NCBI RefSeq assembly: GCF_000939975.1 | Contig: NZ_LK391969.1 | Coordinates: 1,437,412-1,501,411, forward strand | Length of the DNA stretch: 64,000 bases | Direction: 5' to 3' | Origin: Pseudomonas saudimassiliensis | GTDB taxonomy: Bacteria > Pseudomonadota > Gammaproteobacteria > Pseudomonadales > Pseudomonadaceae | Shown: positions 1 to 9,570 of the stretch, piece after piece | How positions within the stretch are numbered: position 1 is the first letter of the stretch | How the letters are laid out: each line of letters begins with the position of its first letter | Program-made: the position numbers and the translations under genes | The notes under the pieces: model-generated | Databases searched by the model: none | What the model was told of the DNA's origin: nothing | What the model saw: the letters and a program-made list of their open reading frames with translations, nothing else

Positions 1-52
1 TCGCCAGTCCGACTACGCCCGCTCCCACCACCATCACATCGAAATCGGCCAC
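1..52 (-). CDS. FAD-dependent oxidoreductase, N-terminal fragment
   Basis: The first 52 bases, read on the minus strand, encode VADFDVMVVGAGVVGLA and run off the window edge. This is a Rossmann dinucleotide-binding beta-alpha turn with the GxGxxG pattern (GAGVVG) followed by a small hydrophobic helix start, as at the N-terminus of FAD-dependent oxidoreductases of the DAO type. The chosen GTG start at 52 has a GAGG ribosome site at 58-61 with five bases between. Only 17 residues are visible, so substrate and subfamily cannot be named. It is divergent from the EEP gene that follows. Confidence 0.55.
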   Translation of the reverse strand, partial: MADFDVMVVGAGVVGLA

Positions 53-179
53 AACTGCCTCGGCTAGGATATTTACCCACCATTCTGCCCCCTGCCCACC
101 GGCAAGGAAAGGCACACAAGACGCGCAAAGCCGGGTGGATGCGTTAGGATGGCAGTCCCTGAATTCGAGATAATCCGCG

Positions 180-1259
180 ATGGTATGGTTGACCCTCTGC
201 CTGATCACCGGCGTACTGGCATTCCTCACGCTGCTGCCGCTGAGCCGCAACGAAGCCTGGTGGGTACGGGTCTGGGACTTTCCGCGGCTGCAGTTGGCCA
301 CCCTGCTCGCCCTGCTGCTGCTGGCCAGCCTACTGCTGCTGGACCTGAGCCAACCGCGCAGCTGGCTGCCGCTGACGCTCTGCACCCTGTGCCTGGGCTA
401 CCAGGCCTGGTGGATACTGCCCTACACCCGGTTGTGGCGGCGCGAAGTGCAGCCGGCAACCGAGCCGGGCGGCGAGACCCTGCGCATCCTGGTCTCCAAT
501 GTGCTGACCCCCAACCGCCGCGCCGACCTGCTGTTGGCGCAGATCCGCGCTCATCAGCCCGATATTGTCGTCACCCTGGAATCCAACGACTGGTGGCAGA
601 CCCAGCTCGACGCCCTGCAGCCGGATTACCCGCACACGGTCAAATGTCCGTTGGAGAATCTCTATGGCATGCATGTGTATTCCCGGCTGCCGTTGCAGGA
701 CGCGGAAGTCGCCTGGCTGGTCGAGGACGATGTGCCCTCGATCCATACCGGGGTACGGCTGCCGGGCGGCGACTGCGTGCAGGTGCACTTCCTGCACCCC
801 GCGCCCCCCAGCCCCACCGAGAACGACGAATCCACCGAGCGCGACGTCGAGCTGCTGCTGGTCGCCAAGCGGCTGGAAGATGCCGACGGCCCGGTGATTG
901 TCACCGGCGACCTGAACGATGTCGCCTGGTCGACCACCACCCGGCTGTTTCGCAAGATCAGCGGCCTGCTGGACCCCCGGGTCGGACGCGGCATGTTCAA
1001 CACCTTCCACGCCGATCACTGGTTTCTGCGCTGGCCGCTGGATCACATCTTCCACAGCAGCCATTTCACCCTGCGCAGCATCCAGCGCCTGCCCCACGTC
1101 GGCTCGGACCACTTTCCCGTCCTGGTCGAGCTGCAATACCACGCCGCCGAGCAAAGCCAGCAGGGGCTGGATGCCAACGCCGACGACCAGGCGCTGGCCG
1201 AGGAAAAGCTCGACGAAGAGCCAGCCGACCCGGCAGATGTACCCGAGCCGGGCCGCTAA
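180..1259 (+). CDS. Membrane-anchored endonuclease/exonuclease/phosphatase (EEP) family protein
   Basis: A 359-residue protein with three hydrophobic segments at about residues 2-20, 34-58 and 62-80, then a cytoplasmic or periplasmic EEP domain. The EEP signature is complete: SNVL with the metal-site Asn near residue 107, a Glu in VTLES near 131, GDLND near residue 240, and the terminal SDHFPVL near 307. The family cleaves phosphodiester or phosphate-ester bonds with Mg2+; the substrate of these membrane-anchored forms is not known to me. The C-terminus after the SDH motif is an acidic, low-complexity tail. It ends about 80 bases before hisB, but the TATAAT element between them argues that hisB has its own promoter. 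Confidence 0.8.
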   Translation: MVWLTLCLITGVLAFLTLLPLSRNEAWWVRVWDFPRLQLATLLALLLLASLLLLDLSQPRSWLPLTLCTLCLGYQAWWILPYTRLWRREVQPATEPGGETLRILVSNVLTPNRRADLLLAQIRAHQPDIVVTLESNDWWQTQLDALQPDYPHTVKCPLENLYGMHVYSRLPLQDAEVAWLVEDDVPSIHTGVRLPGGDCVQVHFLHPAPPSPTENDESTERDVELLLVAKRLEDADGPVIVTGDLNDVAWSTTTRLFRKISGLLDPRVGRGMFNTFHADHWFLRWPLDHIFHSSHFTLRSIQRLPHVGSDHFPVLVELQYHAAEQSQQGLDANADDQALAEEKLDEEPADPADVPEPGR

Positions 1260-1295
1260 TCCCCGCTGTCTATAGCCCCGGGCTGGGGCTAGCCG

Positions 1296-1301
1296 TATAA
1301 T
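1296..1301 (+). promoter_or_regulatory. Candidate -10 element of the his gene cluster
   Basis: A perfect TATAAT lies 37 bases before the preferred hisB start codon. No convincing -35 hexamer is visible 16-18 bases upstream, so this is a -10 call only. The following leader of roughly 30 bases carries GTGGAG as the hisB ribosome site. Confidence 0.4.
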
Positions 1302-1338
1302 GCCCGCCCTTGATTCAGAATATTTGTGGAGAATGGCC

Positions 1339-1932
1339 ATGACGCAGCGCAGGGCGAGTGTCGAGCGCAACACGTCGGAAACCCAGATCAAAGTGGAAAT
1401 CAACCTGGACGGTACCGGCCAGGCGCACTTCGATATCGGCGTTCCCTTCCTCGAGCACATGCTGGACCAGGTAGCCCGGCACGGCCTGATCGACATGCAT
1501 ATCGAATGTCGCGGCGACCTCCACATCGACGACCACCACACCGTGGAAGATGTCGGCATCACCCTGGGCCAGGCCTTTGCCCAGGCCGTGGGCGACAAGA
1601 AGGGGCTGCGCCGCTACGGGCACTCCTACGTCCCCATGGACGAGGCGCTGTCGCGGGTGGCCCTGGATTTCTCCGGCCGCCCCGGCCTGCAGATGCACGT
1701 GCCCTACACCCGCGCGGTCGTCGGCCGCTTCGATGTGGACCTGTTCCAGGAATTTTTCCAGGGTTTCGTCAACCATGCCCTGGTGACCCTGCACATCGAC
1801 AACCTGCGTGGCGTCAACACCCACCACCAGATCGAGACCGTGTTCAAGGCCTTCGGTCGCGCCCTGCGCATGGCCGTGGAAATCGACCCGCGCATGGGCG
1901 ATCGCATTCCCTCGACCAAGGGTTCGCTGTAA
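1339..1932 (+). CDS. hisB: Imidazoleglycerol-phosphate dehydratase HisB
   Basis: Monofunctional dehydratase of 197 residues that converts imidazole-glycerol phosphate to imidazole-acetol phosphate in histidine synthesis (cytoplasm, Mn2+-dependent). The two family metal-binding motifs are present: DDHHTVED and THHQIE. No N-terminal phosphatase domain is present, so this is not the bifunctional enterobacterial type. I chose the ATG at 1339 because the GTGGAG site at 1326-1331 is correctly spaced from it; an in-frame ATG at 1333 is too close. The stop codon abuts the hisH ATG, so the two are translated from one message. Confidence 0.96.
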   Translation: MTQRRASVERNTSETQIKVEINLDGTGQAHFDIGVPFLEHMLDQVARHGLIDMHIECRGDLHIDDHHTVEDVGITLGQAFAQAVGDKKGLRRYGHSYVPMDEALSRVALDFSGRPGLQMHVPYTRAVVGRFDVDLFQEFFQGFVNHALVTLHIDNLRGVNTHHQIETVFKAFGRALRMAVEIDPRMGDRIPSTKGSL

Positions 1933-2571
1933 ATGAGCTCGGTCGCCGTCATCGATTACGGCATGGGCAACCTGCACTCGGTTGCCAAGGCGCTGGAGCA
2001 CGCCGGTGCGCGCCAGGTACTGGTCACCAGTGACCGGCAGCAACTGCTGGATGCCGACCGGGTAGTATTGCCCGGCGTCGGCGCCATCCGCGATTGCATC
2101 ACCGAGCTGCGCCGGTTGGGATTGGATCAGTTGGTGCGTGACCTGGTCGAGGAAAAGCCCCTGCTGGGCATCTGCGTTGGCATGCAGATGCTGCTCGAGC
2201 GTAGCGAGGAAAACGGCGGCGTGGACGGGCTGGGCCTGTTCCCCGGCACCGTGAAGTTCTTCGGCAACGACCTGCAGGAAAACGATGTCCGGCTGAAGGT
2301 GCCGCACATGGGTTGGAACCAGGTCAAGCAGAGCGCCGACCACCCCCTGTGGCACCGCATCGAGCAGGACGCGCGCTTCTACTTCGTGCACAGTTATTAC
2401 GCCCGTCCGGGCAAGCAGACCCAGATGGCCGGGCGCTGCCACTACGGCGTGGACTTTGCCGCCGCACTGGCCCAGGACAATATATTCGCCACCCAATTCC
2501 ACCCGGAAAAGAGCCACACCAACGGCCTGCAGCTGCTGCAGAATTTTCTGGCGTGGGATGGGCGGTGGTAA
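1933..2571 (+). CDS. hisH: Imidazole glycerol phosphate synthase, glutaminase subunit HisH
   Basis: Class I glutamine amidotransferase of 212 residues. It releases ammonia from glutamine and channels it to HisF to make imidazole-glycerol phosphate and AICAR. The nucleophile elbow is GICVGMQ with the catalytic Cys, and the His-Glu pair is in FHPEKSH near the C-terminus. The ATG directly follows the hisB stop. A repeat-rich spacer of about 95 bases separates it from hisA, while its partner hisF lies after hisA, the usual Pseudomonas order B-H-A-F. Confidence 0.96.
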   Translation: MSSVAVIDYGMGNLHSVAKALEHAGARQVLVTSDRQQLLDADRVVLPGVGAIRDCITELRRLGLDQLVRDLVEEKPLLGICVGMQMLLERSEENGGVDGLGLFPGTVKFFGNDLQENDVRLKVPHMGWNQVKQSADHPLWHRIEQDARFYFVHSYYARPGKQTQMAGRCHYGVDFAAALAQDNIFATQFHPEKSHTNGLQLLQNFLAWDGRW

Positions 2572-2581
2572 AAACCGAGCC

Positions 2582-2645
2582 GCAAGCTGCCAGCTCAGGC
2601 TTCAAGGCATTCCGCCTGAAGCTTGAAGCTTGAAGCTTGAAGCTC
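2582..2645 (+). repeat. Intergenic repeat patch with tandem GCTTGAA units
   Basis: Between hisH and hisA lies a patch containing CCGCAAGCTG, GGCATTCC and then about four tandem copies of the 7-base unit GCTTGAA. The same words (GCAAGCTG, GGCATTCC, GCTTGAAGCTC) recur in the rho-ubiD spacer at 24352-24511. It looks like a degenerate dispersed intergenic repeat of the kind common in Pseudomonas, lying just upstream of the hisA ribosome site (CGAAGGAA). Confidence 0.6.
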
Positions 2646-2665
2646 TTTTTCCGAAGGAAAAAGCT

Positions 2666-3406
2666 ATGCTGATTATCCCCGCTATTGACCTCAAGGATGG
2701 CGCCTGCGTGCGTTTGCGCCAGGGGCTGATGGACGATGCCACGGTATTCTCCGATGATCCGGTGGCCATGGCCGCCAAGTGGGTCGAGGCCGGTTGCCGC
2801 CGCCTGCACCTGGTCGATCTGAACGGCGCCTTCGAAGGCCAGCCGGTCAATGGCGAAGTCGTGACGGCCATTGCCAAGCGCTACCCCAACCTGCCGATCC
2901 AGATCGGCGGCGGCATCCGTTCGCTGGAGACTATCGAGCATTACGTGCGCGCCGGCGTGAGTTACGTGATCATCGGCACCAAGGCGGTCAAGCAGCCGGA
3001 GTTTGTCGGTGAAGCCTGCCGCGCCTTCCCCGGCAAGGTCATCGTCGGCCTCGATGCCAAGGATGGCTTCGTCGCCACCGACGGCTGGGCCGAGGTCAGC
3101 GAGCTGCAGGTCATCGACCTGGCCAAGCGCTTCGAGGCCGATGGCGTCTCCGCGATCGTCTATACCGACATCGCCAAGGACGGCATGATGCAGGGCTGCA
3201 ACGTGGACGCCACCGCCGCCTTGGCCCATGCAACCTCGATCCCGGTGATCGCCTCCGGCGGCATCCATAACCTGGGTGATATCCAGAGCCTGCTCAATGC
3301 CAATGCCCCCGGCATCATCGGCGCTATCACCGGCCGCGCCATCTACGAAGGCACGCTGGACGTGGCCGAAGCCCAGGCGCTGTGTGACCGGGCCGCGCAG
3401 AAGTAG
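2666..3406 (+). CDS. hisA: Phosphoribosylformimino-AICAR phosphate isomerase HisA
   Basis: A 246-residue (beta/alpha)8 barrel that isomerises ProFAR to PRFAR, the fourth histidine-pathway step. The catalytic aspartates are visible in AIDLKDG at the N-terminus and in YTDIAKDG in the second half, and the phosphate-binding glycines in IGGGIRS and ASGGIHN. The ATG at 2666 follows a good AAGGAAAAAG ribosome site; translation upstream of it would run through the repeat patch and give an unconserved extension. The stop codon lies inside a REP-like sequence. Confidence 0.95.
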   Translation: MLIIPAIDLKDGACVRLRQGLMDDATVFSDDPVAMAAKWVEAGCRRLHLVDLNGAFEGQPVNGEVVTAIAKRYPNLPIQIGGGIRSLETIEHYVRAGVSYVIIGTKAVKQPEFVGEACRAFPGKVIVGLDAKDGFVATDGWAEVSELQVIDLAKRFEADGVSAIVYTDIAKDGMMQGCNVDATAALAHATSIPVIASGGIHNLGDIQSLLNANAPGIIGAITGRAIYEGTLDVAEAQALCDRAAQK

Positions 3407-3426
3407 GAGCGGCCCCGCGCCGCGAT
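3403..3426 (+). repeat. REP-like palindrome overlapping the hisA stop
   Basis: The sequence beginning GTAGGAGCGGCCCCGCGCCG resembles the classical Pseudomonas REP unit (GTAGGAGCGG head, then a GC-rich imperfect palindrome around CGGC/GCCG ending in CGAT). It includes the TAG stop of hisA. Single copy here; recognition is from memory of the family and not from a search. Confidence 0.45.
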
Positions 3427-3457
3427 GATCGCCTGACACCCTGACCTGGAGCTGCCC

Positions 3458-4231
3458 ATGAGCCTCGCCAAACGCATTATCCCCTGCCTCGACGTGGAAA
3501 ATGGCCGCGTCGTCAAAGGCGTCAAGTTCGAGAACATCCGCGACGCCGGTGACCCGGTAGAGATTGCCCGGCGCTACAACGAGCAGGGTGCCGACGAGAT
3601 CACCTTCCTCGACATCACCGCCACCCATGAGGGCCGTGACACCACCCTGCACACCGTCGAGCGCATGGCCAGCGAGGTGTTCATTCCGCTGACCGTAGGC
3701 GGCGGTGTGCGCACCGTGCAGGACATTCGCAACCTGCTCAACGCCGGCGCCGACAAGGTGTCGATCAACTCCGCGGCGGTATTCACGCCCGAGTTCGTCG
3801 GCGAGGCCGCCGATCGCTTCGGCTCCCAGTGCATCGTCGTGGCCATCGACGCCAAGCGGGTGTCCGCCCCTGGCGAACCGGCCCGCTGGGAGATCTTCAC
3901 CCACGGCGGGCGCAAGCCCACCGGGCTCGACGCTGTCGAGTGGGCGAAGAAGATGGAGAGCCTCGGCGCCGGTGAAATCCTGCTGACCAGCATGGACCAG
4001 GATGGCGTCAAGAGCGGCTACGACCTGGGCGTGACCCGCGCCATCAGCGATGCGGTCAGTGTGCCGGTCATTGCCTCCGGGGGTGTGGGCAACCTGCAGC
4101 ACCTGGCTGACGGGGTACTGCTCGGCGGCGCCGACGCGGTGCTGGCGGCCAGCATCTTCCATTTTGGCGAATACACCATTGCCGAAGCCAAGGCCTATAT
4201 GGCCGAGCGCGGTATCGAGATGCGCTTGTAA
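3458..4231 (+). CDS. hisF: Imidazole glycerol phosphate synthase, cyclase subunit HisF
   Basis: A 257-residue (beta/alpha)8 barrel that joins PRFAR with HisH-derived ammonia and closes the imidazole ring. The two catalytic aspartates are present in IPCLDVENG (start) and LLTSMDQDG (middle), with phosphate-loop glycines in VGGGVR and ASGGVGN. Length is normal for the family (about 256). The ATG follows a CTGGAG ribosome site. It is separated from hisA by 51 bases containing the REP-like unit. Confidence 0.96.
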   Translation: MSLAKRIIPCLDVENGRVVKGVKFENIRDAGDPVEIARRYNEQGADEITFLDITATHEGRDTTLHTVERMASEVFIPLTVGGGVRTVQDIRNLLNAGADKVSINSAAVFTPEFVGEAADRFGSQCIVVAIDAKRVSAPGEPARWEIFTHGGRKPTGLDAVEWAKKMESLGAGEILLTSMDQDGVKSGYDLGVTRAISDAVSVPVIASGGVGNLQHLADGVLLGGADAVLAASIFHFGEYTIAEAKAYMAERGIEMRL

Positions 4232-4273
4232 CCCAGGCCTTTCGCTGTTCTGCTGGCGGCGCGCCTAGTCACC

Positions 4274-5257
4274 TTACCGGTACTTGCGCGCCAGCAGCTC
4301 TTCCACACTGACCACTTCCACTCCCTCCTGCCGTTGCAGATCAGGTAGCCGCCGCTCCAGATACGCCAGCGTTTCCGGATAGGGATGCCCGATCACCAGG
4401 GCGGTGCCGCGCTGGCGCGCCAGGACCAAGGCGCGCTGGAAGGCCGCTTCGAGGCCGGCGGCGGAACGGTCGTTATCGAGAAACACATCCCGCGACAGGT
4501 GCCGTACGCCCGCCGCCTCGGCGGCGAAGGCGGCCTGGGTCGCCGCCGAGGTGCGGCTATCAACGAAGAACAGGCCCCGCTGCGCCAGTAGCGGCATCAC
4601 CCAATCCATGGCCTGGCGATCGCTGGTCAGGCGGCTACCCATATGGTTGTTGAGCCCACGAATGCCCGCAATGCTGTCCAGGTTGGCACGCAGGGTCCGC
4701 TCCAGCTCCGCACGCTCCATGTCGCTATACAAACCACCCGGCCCGATGGGTAGCGCCGCGCCGTTCTCCATGGGCTGGTGCAGCATGACGATACGGCCTG
4801 CGGCGGCGGCCTCCGCGGCCAGCGCATCGGCTGACTGGGTATGGGGCAGGATCGCCAGGGCTACCGGCACCGGCAGGGCGATAAGCCGGCGGCCCCGACT
4901 GAGGTGATGACCGACATCATCGATGATGATCCCGATCGCCGGGGTCGCACCGGGATCGGTAACGGGGATGGGAGCTGGTTCGACAGGCTCTGCCGCCGGC
5001 TCGGGTATAGCGTCTGCGGCCGCCGCTGGCGGCCGGGCCGCATGTTCCAGTTCCAGCCAGCGCGCCCGCAGCTCATCGTAATGGGCCTCGTCCTGCCGGG
5101 CCGGCTCCGGAGCAGGGAGCTCAGGCGGGAGGGTCGCCACCGGCTCGGCGGAACGCTCAGGCGCCGGGGCATCCGGCTCGCCACAACCGTTGAGTAGCAC
5201 AAGCAGACAACCGGCCAGCAGCCCGCGGCTGGCCGGCGTCCGCCACCAGGCGATCAT
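4274..5257 (-). CDS. Divergent polysaccharide deacetylase family lipoprotein (YibQ-like)
   Basis: A 327-residue protein with a type II signal: hydrophobic segment, then LLNGC with the lipidated Cys at 25. After a Pro/Ala/Glu-rich linker (residues 26-100) comes the divergent polysaccharide deacetylase (YibQ, formerly DUF610) domain with IIIDDVGHH, LPHTQ, MLHQPME, NNHMGS and VIGHPYPE, matching the NodB-type metal and catalytic positions. Its start overlaps the ctpA stop by four bases. The order gpmI-envC-(ctpA)-yibQ is conserved in many gamma-proteobacteria and links it to cell-envelope work, but the substrate is not established. Confidence 0.85.
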   Translation of the reverse strand: MIAWWRTPASRGLLAGCLLVLLNGCGEPDAPAPERSAEPVATLPPELPAPEPARQDEAHYDELRARWLELEHAARPPAAAADAIPEPAAEPVEPAPIPVTDPGATPAIGIIIDDVGHHLSRGRRLIALPVPVALAILPHTQSADALAAEAAAAGRIVMLHQPMENGAALPIGPGGLYSDMERAELERTLRANLDSIAGIRGLNNHMGSRLTSDRQAMDWVMPLLAQRGLFFVDSRTSAATQAAFAAEAAGVRHLSRDVFLDNDRSAAGLEAAFQRALVLARQRGTALVIGHPYPETLAYLERRLPDLQRQEGVEVVSVEELLARKYR

Positions 5258-6528
5258 CGAGCGCGGGTAATATTGAGTCCCTTGAGCAGGTTCAGGGCTT
5301 GATTCAATTGGTAGTCGGCGTCCCGTTCAGCCGTGGCATCGGTCGGCGGCGTGCGCAGGGGCGGCGCCTCCTCGCTATCGATATTGTCCAGGTGGCCAAG
5401 CAGGTCGGCCTCGCGATAACCCGGGTCCTCATCGTTGCGCGTCAGCCGCGCCCGGTCCACGCGGATATCCGGCACGATGCCCTGGGCCTGGATCGAGCGG
5501 CCGTTGGGCGTGTAGTACAGCGCCGTGGTGAGCTTCAGGGCCCGGTCATTGTTCAGCGGCAGTACGGTCTGCACCGAGCCCTTGCCAAAACTGTCGGTCC
5601 CCATGATCACCGCCCGACCCCGATCCTGCAGGGCGCCAGCGACGATCTCCGAGGCCGAGGCCGAGCCGCCATTGATCAACACCACCATGGGGATCTCCTT
5701 GCCGGGATTCGCCGCCGAGGCGTTGAAGCGCATCTCGCTATTGGGCAGGCGACCCTTGGTGTAGACGATCACCCCTTCGGTAAGGAAGGCGTCCGCTACT
5801 TCCACTGCGGATTGCAGTACCCCACCGGGGTTGTTGCGCAGATCCAGCACCAGCCCCTTGAGTTCGTTCTTGGCGGTGAGGGTCTGCAGACTGCGGCGAA
5901 CCTCTTCGCCGGTGTTGTTCTGGAACTGGGTGATTCGCAGGTAGGCATAGCCCGGCTCGAGGGTTTCGGTGCGCACGCTCTTGACCTTGATCACCGCCCG
6001 CTCCAGCTCCAGGTCGAAGGGTCGCCCGGCGCCCCGCACCAGGGTCAGGGTAATCTTGGAGCCGGCCGGCCCACGCATCCGCTCCACCGCATCGACCAGG
6101 CTCATGCCTTTGACCGGGTGATCGTCGATCTTGACAATCAGATCGCCCGGCTCGATGCCGGCCCGGGACGCGGGAGTGTCGTCGATTGGCGAAATGACCT
6201 TGATGAAACCGTCTTCCTGGCCGACCTCGATGCCCAACCCGCCGAACTGGCCGGTGGTGGTGTCCTGCAGGCCCTGGAAGGCTTCAGGCTCCAGATAGGC
6301 AGAATGTGGATCCAGCCCCTCCAGCATGCCGCGGATGGCGTTTTCCAGCAGCGTGGCATCGTCGACCGGCTCGACATAGGCAGTGCGAATCCGCTCCAGC
6401 ACCTCGGTGAAGGTGCGCAACTCATTGAGCGGCAAGGGCGCGGCCGCCTCTCGCTCCTGAGCCTGAACGGGGATCCAGCCGAGCATGAGGCAAAGGCAGG
6501 CGACGGACAAATTCTGCACAGCGGTCAT
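5254..6528 (-). CDS. ctpA: Carboxy-terminal processing protease (S41 family), CtpA
   Basis: A 424-residue exported protease that trims C-termini of envelope proteins; in P. aeruginosa CtpA works with a lipoprotein partner on peptidoglycan endopeptidases. I see a signal peptide (residues 1-24, ending VQAQ), a PDZ domain (FGGLGIEVG to VKIDDHPVKG), and the S41 core with Ser in NGGSASASE and Lys/Gln in SFGKGSVQ, the expected catalytic triad. I chose the ATG at 6528, which has GGAG eight bases upstream and starts directly with the signal peptide; an extension upstream has neither. Downstream of envC, in the same direction, after a 164-base gap. Confidence 0.93.
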   Translation of the reverse strand: MTAVQNLSVACLCLMLGWIPVQAQEREAAAPLPLNELRTFTEVLERIRTAYVEPVDDATLLENAIRGMLEGLDPHSAYLEPEAFQGLQDTTTGQFGGLGIEVGQEDGFIKVISPIDDTPASRAGIEPGDLIVKIDDHPVKGMSLVDAVERMRGPAGSKITLTLVRGAGRPFDLELERAVIKVKSVRTETLEPGYAYLRITQFQNNTGEEVRRSLQTLTAKNELKGLVLDLRNNPGGVLQSAVEVADAFLTEGVIVYTKGRLPNSEMRFNASAANPGKEIPMVVLINGGSASASEIVAGALQDRGRAVIMGTDSFGKGSVQTVLPLNNDRALKLTTALYYTPNGRSIQAQGIVPDIRVDRARLTRNDEDPGYREADLLGHLDNIDSEEAPPLRTPPTDATAERDADYQLNQALNLLKGLNITRAR

Positions 6529-6692
6529 CAAATTCTCCAGGTCAAGGCATTGGATCCACGAACGATTCCCGATAGGGCCAGACAGTATTGATGATCTGCC
6601 GCCACTTGAGGTCACTCAACACTTCCCGATCGCCTGAAAAAGCGTAACGAGCCCCTGCAGCATGGCCGAGCGCCGGAGATTTTTCAAAGCAA

Positions 6693-7853
6693 TCAGGAAG
6701 GAAGCATACACCAGGCAGCCGGATCCAGAGCCTGGCCGCGGTGACGAATGGAAAAATACAGGGCGGCTTCACCCATTCCGCCGCTGCTGCCAACGGTAGC
6801 AATCGCCTCGCCTGGCTGGACCCAGCTGCCGACATCGCGCAGCAGGCTCTGGTTGTGGCCATACAGGCTGAGATAGCCATTGCCATGGTCGAGGATCAGC
6901 AGCAGCCCCGAGCCCCGCAGCCAGTCGGCGAACACCACCCGCCCCCCATGCACGGCATGCACCGGCGCGCCCTCGCGGGCGGCAATCATCAGGCCATCCC
7001 ACTTGAGCCGGGCATCGGCACCGCGCTGGCTGCCAAAGCGCGCCTGGATACGCCCGTTGACCGGCAAGGGCAGCTTGCCCTTGGCCTGGGCGAAGGGCAA
7101 GCTGCCGGCGGGGGCTGCGATGCTGGTGATGGCTTCATCGAGTTTCTTGATCAGCGCCGCCAGCTCGGCCCGTTCGCGCTCACGCTGACTGATCTGTTGT
7201 TGCTGCGACTGGCTGCGTTCGCGCAACCCGGCCAGCACCCGACCGCGCTTGTCCCGCTCAGCCTGCAGCTGCTGCTCCTGGACCGCCAATGTCTCCCGGT
7301 CCTGCTGCAGGGCGGTCTGCTGGCTAGCAATCTCGGCGCTGGCCTGGCGGATCTGCTCGATGGTCTCGCCGTATCGTTCGATCTCCTCCACCCGGGCGCG
7401 GCTGACATAGCCGTAATAGCGCAGCATGCGCGCGACCCGGGAGGGATCATCCATATTGAGGACCATCTTCAGGTAATCCTGGCGCCCAGCCATATAGGCC
7501 GCCCGCACCTGGCGGGCGATCTGTTCCTGCTGGGCCTCCAGCGCCACCTGCAGCCCCTGGGCCTGCTGCTGCAGATCCTGCAGCCGGCTTTCGCCCTCGC
7601 GGATCTGCTGCTCCAGCTCGGAACTTTCGCGCCGCAACCGGCCGATCTCGCGCTCGCTGTCCTGCAGCTCCTTTTCCAGCCCCGAGGCTTCCTGCTTGAC
7701 CGAGTCCAGCAGCTTCTTCAGGCGGCTGATTTCCTGCTCGGCCTGTTTCAGCTCAGCCCGGGCCTGTTCGGCGTCGTTGGGCTGCGCCAACGTCGGCATG
7801 ACCGGCAGCAGCAGGCACAGCAACAGTATCCCGGTCCATGACCGCGAGCCCAT
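6693..7853 (-). CDS. envC: Murein hydrolase activator EnvC
   Basis: A 386-residue periplasmic protein: signal peptide (1-24, ending TLAQ), a long coiled coil (about 28-240), and a C-terminal LytM/M23 domain (about 285-380). The M23 metal ligands are degenerate (the first His is missing in KWDGLMIAA and the HxH motif reads FSIRH), as in E. coli EnvC, so it should activate amidases (AmiB type) and not cut peptidoglycan itself. Lies eight bases after gpmI and upstream of ctpA in the same direction, the normal gpmI-envC arrangement. Confidence 0.93.
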   Translation of the reverse strand: MGSRSWTGILLLCLLLPVMPTLAQPNDAEQARAELKQAEQEISRLKKLLDSVKQEASGLEKELQDSEREIGRLRRESSELEQQIREGESRLQDLQQQAQGLQVALEAQQEQIARQVRAAYMAGRQDYLKMVLNMDDPSRVARMLRYYGYVSRARVEEIERYGETIEQIRQASAEIASQQTALQQDRETLAVQEQQLQAERDKRGRVLAGLRERSQSQQQQISQRERERAELAALIKKLDEAITSIAAPAGSLPFAQAKGKLPLPVNGRIQARFGSQRGADARLKWDGLMIAAREGAPVHAVHGGRVVFADWLRGSGLLLILDHGNGYLSLYGHNQSLLRDVGSWVQPGEAIATVGSSGGMGEAALYFSIRHRGQALDPAAWCMLPS

Positions 7854-7861
7854 GGCGGCGC

Positions 7862-9400
7862 TCAGTCGTGCAGGCTGACGATGGAGCGGCCGGTCATTTC
7901 CGCCGGCTGCTCCAGCCCCAGCAGGGTCAGGACCGTGGGCGCCACATCGGACAGGATGCCGCCGTCGCGCATGCTCACCTTGCGCGGACCGACATAGACA
8001 AAGGGCACCGGTTCGCAGGTATGGGCGGTATGGGCCTGCCCCGTGCTGGCGTCAGCCATCTGCTCGACGTTGCCGTGGTCAGCGGTAATCAACGCTTCAC
8101 CACCCACCTTGGCCAGGGCCGCCTCGATGCGACCGATACAGTGATCCAGGCACTCGACCGCCTTGACCGCCGATTCGAACACGCCGGTATGCCCGACCAT
8201 GTCGCCATTGGCATAGTTGACGATGATGGCGTCGTAGCGCTGCTGCTCGATAGCCTCGACGATGCGGTCAGTCACTTCCGGCGCGCTCATCTCCGGCTGC
8301 AGGTCATAGGTGGCGACCTTGGGCGACGGGATCAGGATGCGCTCTTCGCCTTCGAAGGGCTCCTCACGGCCGCCGGAGAAGAAGAAGGTGACGTGGGCAT
8401 ACTTCTCGGTTTCCGCAATGCGCAGCTGGGTCTTGCCCTGGCTGGCCAGGTATTCGCCCAGCACGTTGGTCAGGGCCGACGGCGGGAAGGCGCAGGGTGC
8501 GGGAATGTCGGCAGCGTACTGGGTCAGCATGACGTAGCCGGCCATGTTCAGCGGGCGCGGCCGGGCAAAGCCGTCGAAGTCCGGCTGGACGAAGGCGCGG
8601 GTCAGCTCGCGGGCACGGTCGGCGCGGAAGTTCATGAACACCACCGCATCGCCATCCTCCACCCGGACCGGCGCGCCAATCACCGTGGCCTTGACGAACT
8701 CGTCGCTCTCGCCACGCTGGTAGGCAGCCTCCAGCGCTGCTTCCGCGGTCTCGGCCTGGAAGGCACCCTGGCCTTCGGCAATCAGATTGTAGGCCGCTTC
8801 GACCCGCTCCCAGCGGTTGTCCCGGTCCATGGCGAAATAGCGTCCGATAAGGCTGGCGGTGCGACCCTTGCCGAGACGCTGATAGGCCTGTTCCAGCAGC
8901 GCCAGGGAAGGTGCGGCGCTCTTGGGCGGGGTATCGCGGCCATCGAGGAAGGCATGTACCTGGATCTGCTCGGCGCCCCGGCGGGCGGCCAGCTCGACCA
9001 TGGCTACCAATTGCTCTTCGTGACTGTGCACGCCACCCGGGGACAGCAGCCCCATGACATGCACCGCGCGGCCGGCCTCCACCGCCTTGTCCACCGCCTG
9101 GCAAATGGCTTCGTTGGTGAAGAAGTCGCCATCGGCGATCGCCTTGGTGACCCGGGTGAAGTCCTGGTACACCACGCGACCGGCGCCGAGGTTCATATGG
9201 CCGACCTCGGAGTTGCCCATCTGCCCGTCCGGCAGGCCGACATCCATGCCCGAGCCGGAAACCAGGGTACGCGGTGCGGTCGTCCACAGACGATCCCATA
9301 CGGGGGTGTTGGCGGCCATGATGGCGTTGGACTCGGGGGATTCACTGTGTCCAAAGCCATCCAGAATCATCAATACCACGGGTTTGGGAGTTGCTGTCAT
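7862..9400 (-). CDS. gpmI: 2,3-bisphosphoglycerate-independent phosphoglycerate mutase
   Basis: A 512-residue Mn-dependent enzyme of the alkaline phosphatase superfamily interconverting 3- and 2-phosphoglycerate. Visible sites: ILDGFG (metal Asp), QMGNSEVGH with the phosphorylated Ser, LDGRDT, and TADHGN with metal ligands. Full family length (about 510-515). The ATG at 9400 opens [15 protein letters not shown]; no strong ribosome site is seen, but upstream in-frame sequence is unconserved. First gene of a gpmI-envC-ctpA-yibQ series and divergent from the rhodanese operon. Confidence 0.95.
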   Translation of the reverse strand: MTATPKPVVLMILDGFGHSESPESNAIMAANTPVWDRLWTTAPRTLVSGSGMDVGLPDGQMGNSEVGHMNLGAGRVVYQDFTRVTKAIADGDFFTNEAICQAVDKAVEAGRAVHVMGLLSPGGVHSHEEQLVAMVELAARRGAEQIQVHAFLDGRDTPPKSAAPSLALLEQAYQRLGKGRTASLIGRYFAMDRDNRWERVEAAYNLIAEGQGAFQAETAEAALEAAYQRGESDEFVKATVIGAPVRVEDGDAVVFMNFRADRARELTRAFVQPDFDGFARPRPLNMAGYVMLTQYAADIPAPCAFPPSALTNVLGEYLASQGKTQLRIAETEKYAHVTFFFSGGREEPFEGEERILIPSPKVATYDLQPEMSAPEVTDRIVEAIEQQRYDAIIVNYANGDMVGHTGVFESAVKAVECLDHCIGRIEAALAKVGGEALITADHGNVEQMADASTGQAHTAHTCEPVPFVYVGPRKVSMRDGGILSDVAPTVLTLLGLEQPAEMTGRSIVSLHD

Positions 9401-9570
9401 CCGATTAGACTCGCTGTATGAAAGAGGCAAGGAGTGCACTGCCGTGCCCGGCAGGCATGCTGGCGCCAGTTTACTTGGCCGGCTCCGGTGTGTCATGCAC
9501 GCCGGAGGTTCTGCCGCCCGACCGGGCTGTGTATACTGGCGGCCTTCAACGGTTCCGGAATCATACCTCC

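Noticed and set aside
2324-4162. Long minus-strand open frame (over 600 codons) opposite hisA and hisF
   Set aside because: It is antisense to two conserved genes and its composition is that of a high-GC shadow frame (His/Gly/Asp/Val-rich, no domains).
7838-9421. Plus-strand frame of 527 codons opposite gpmI
   Set aside because: gpmI is fully conserved on the other strand, and the frame has no recognisable motif or ribosome site.
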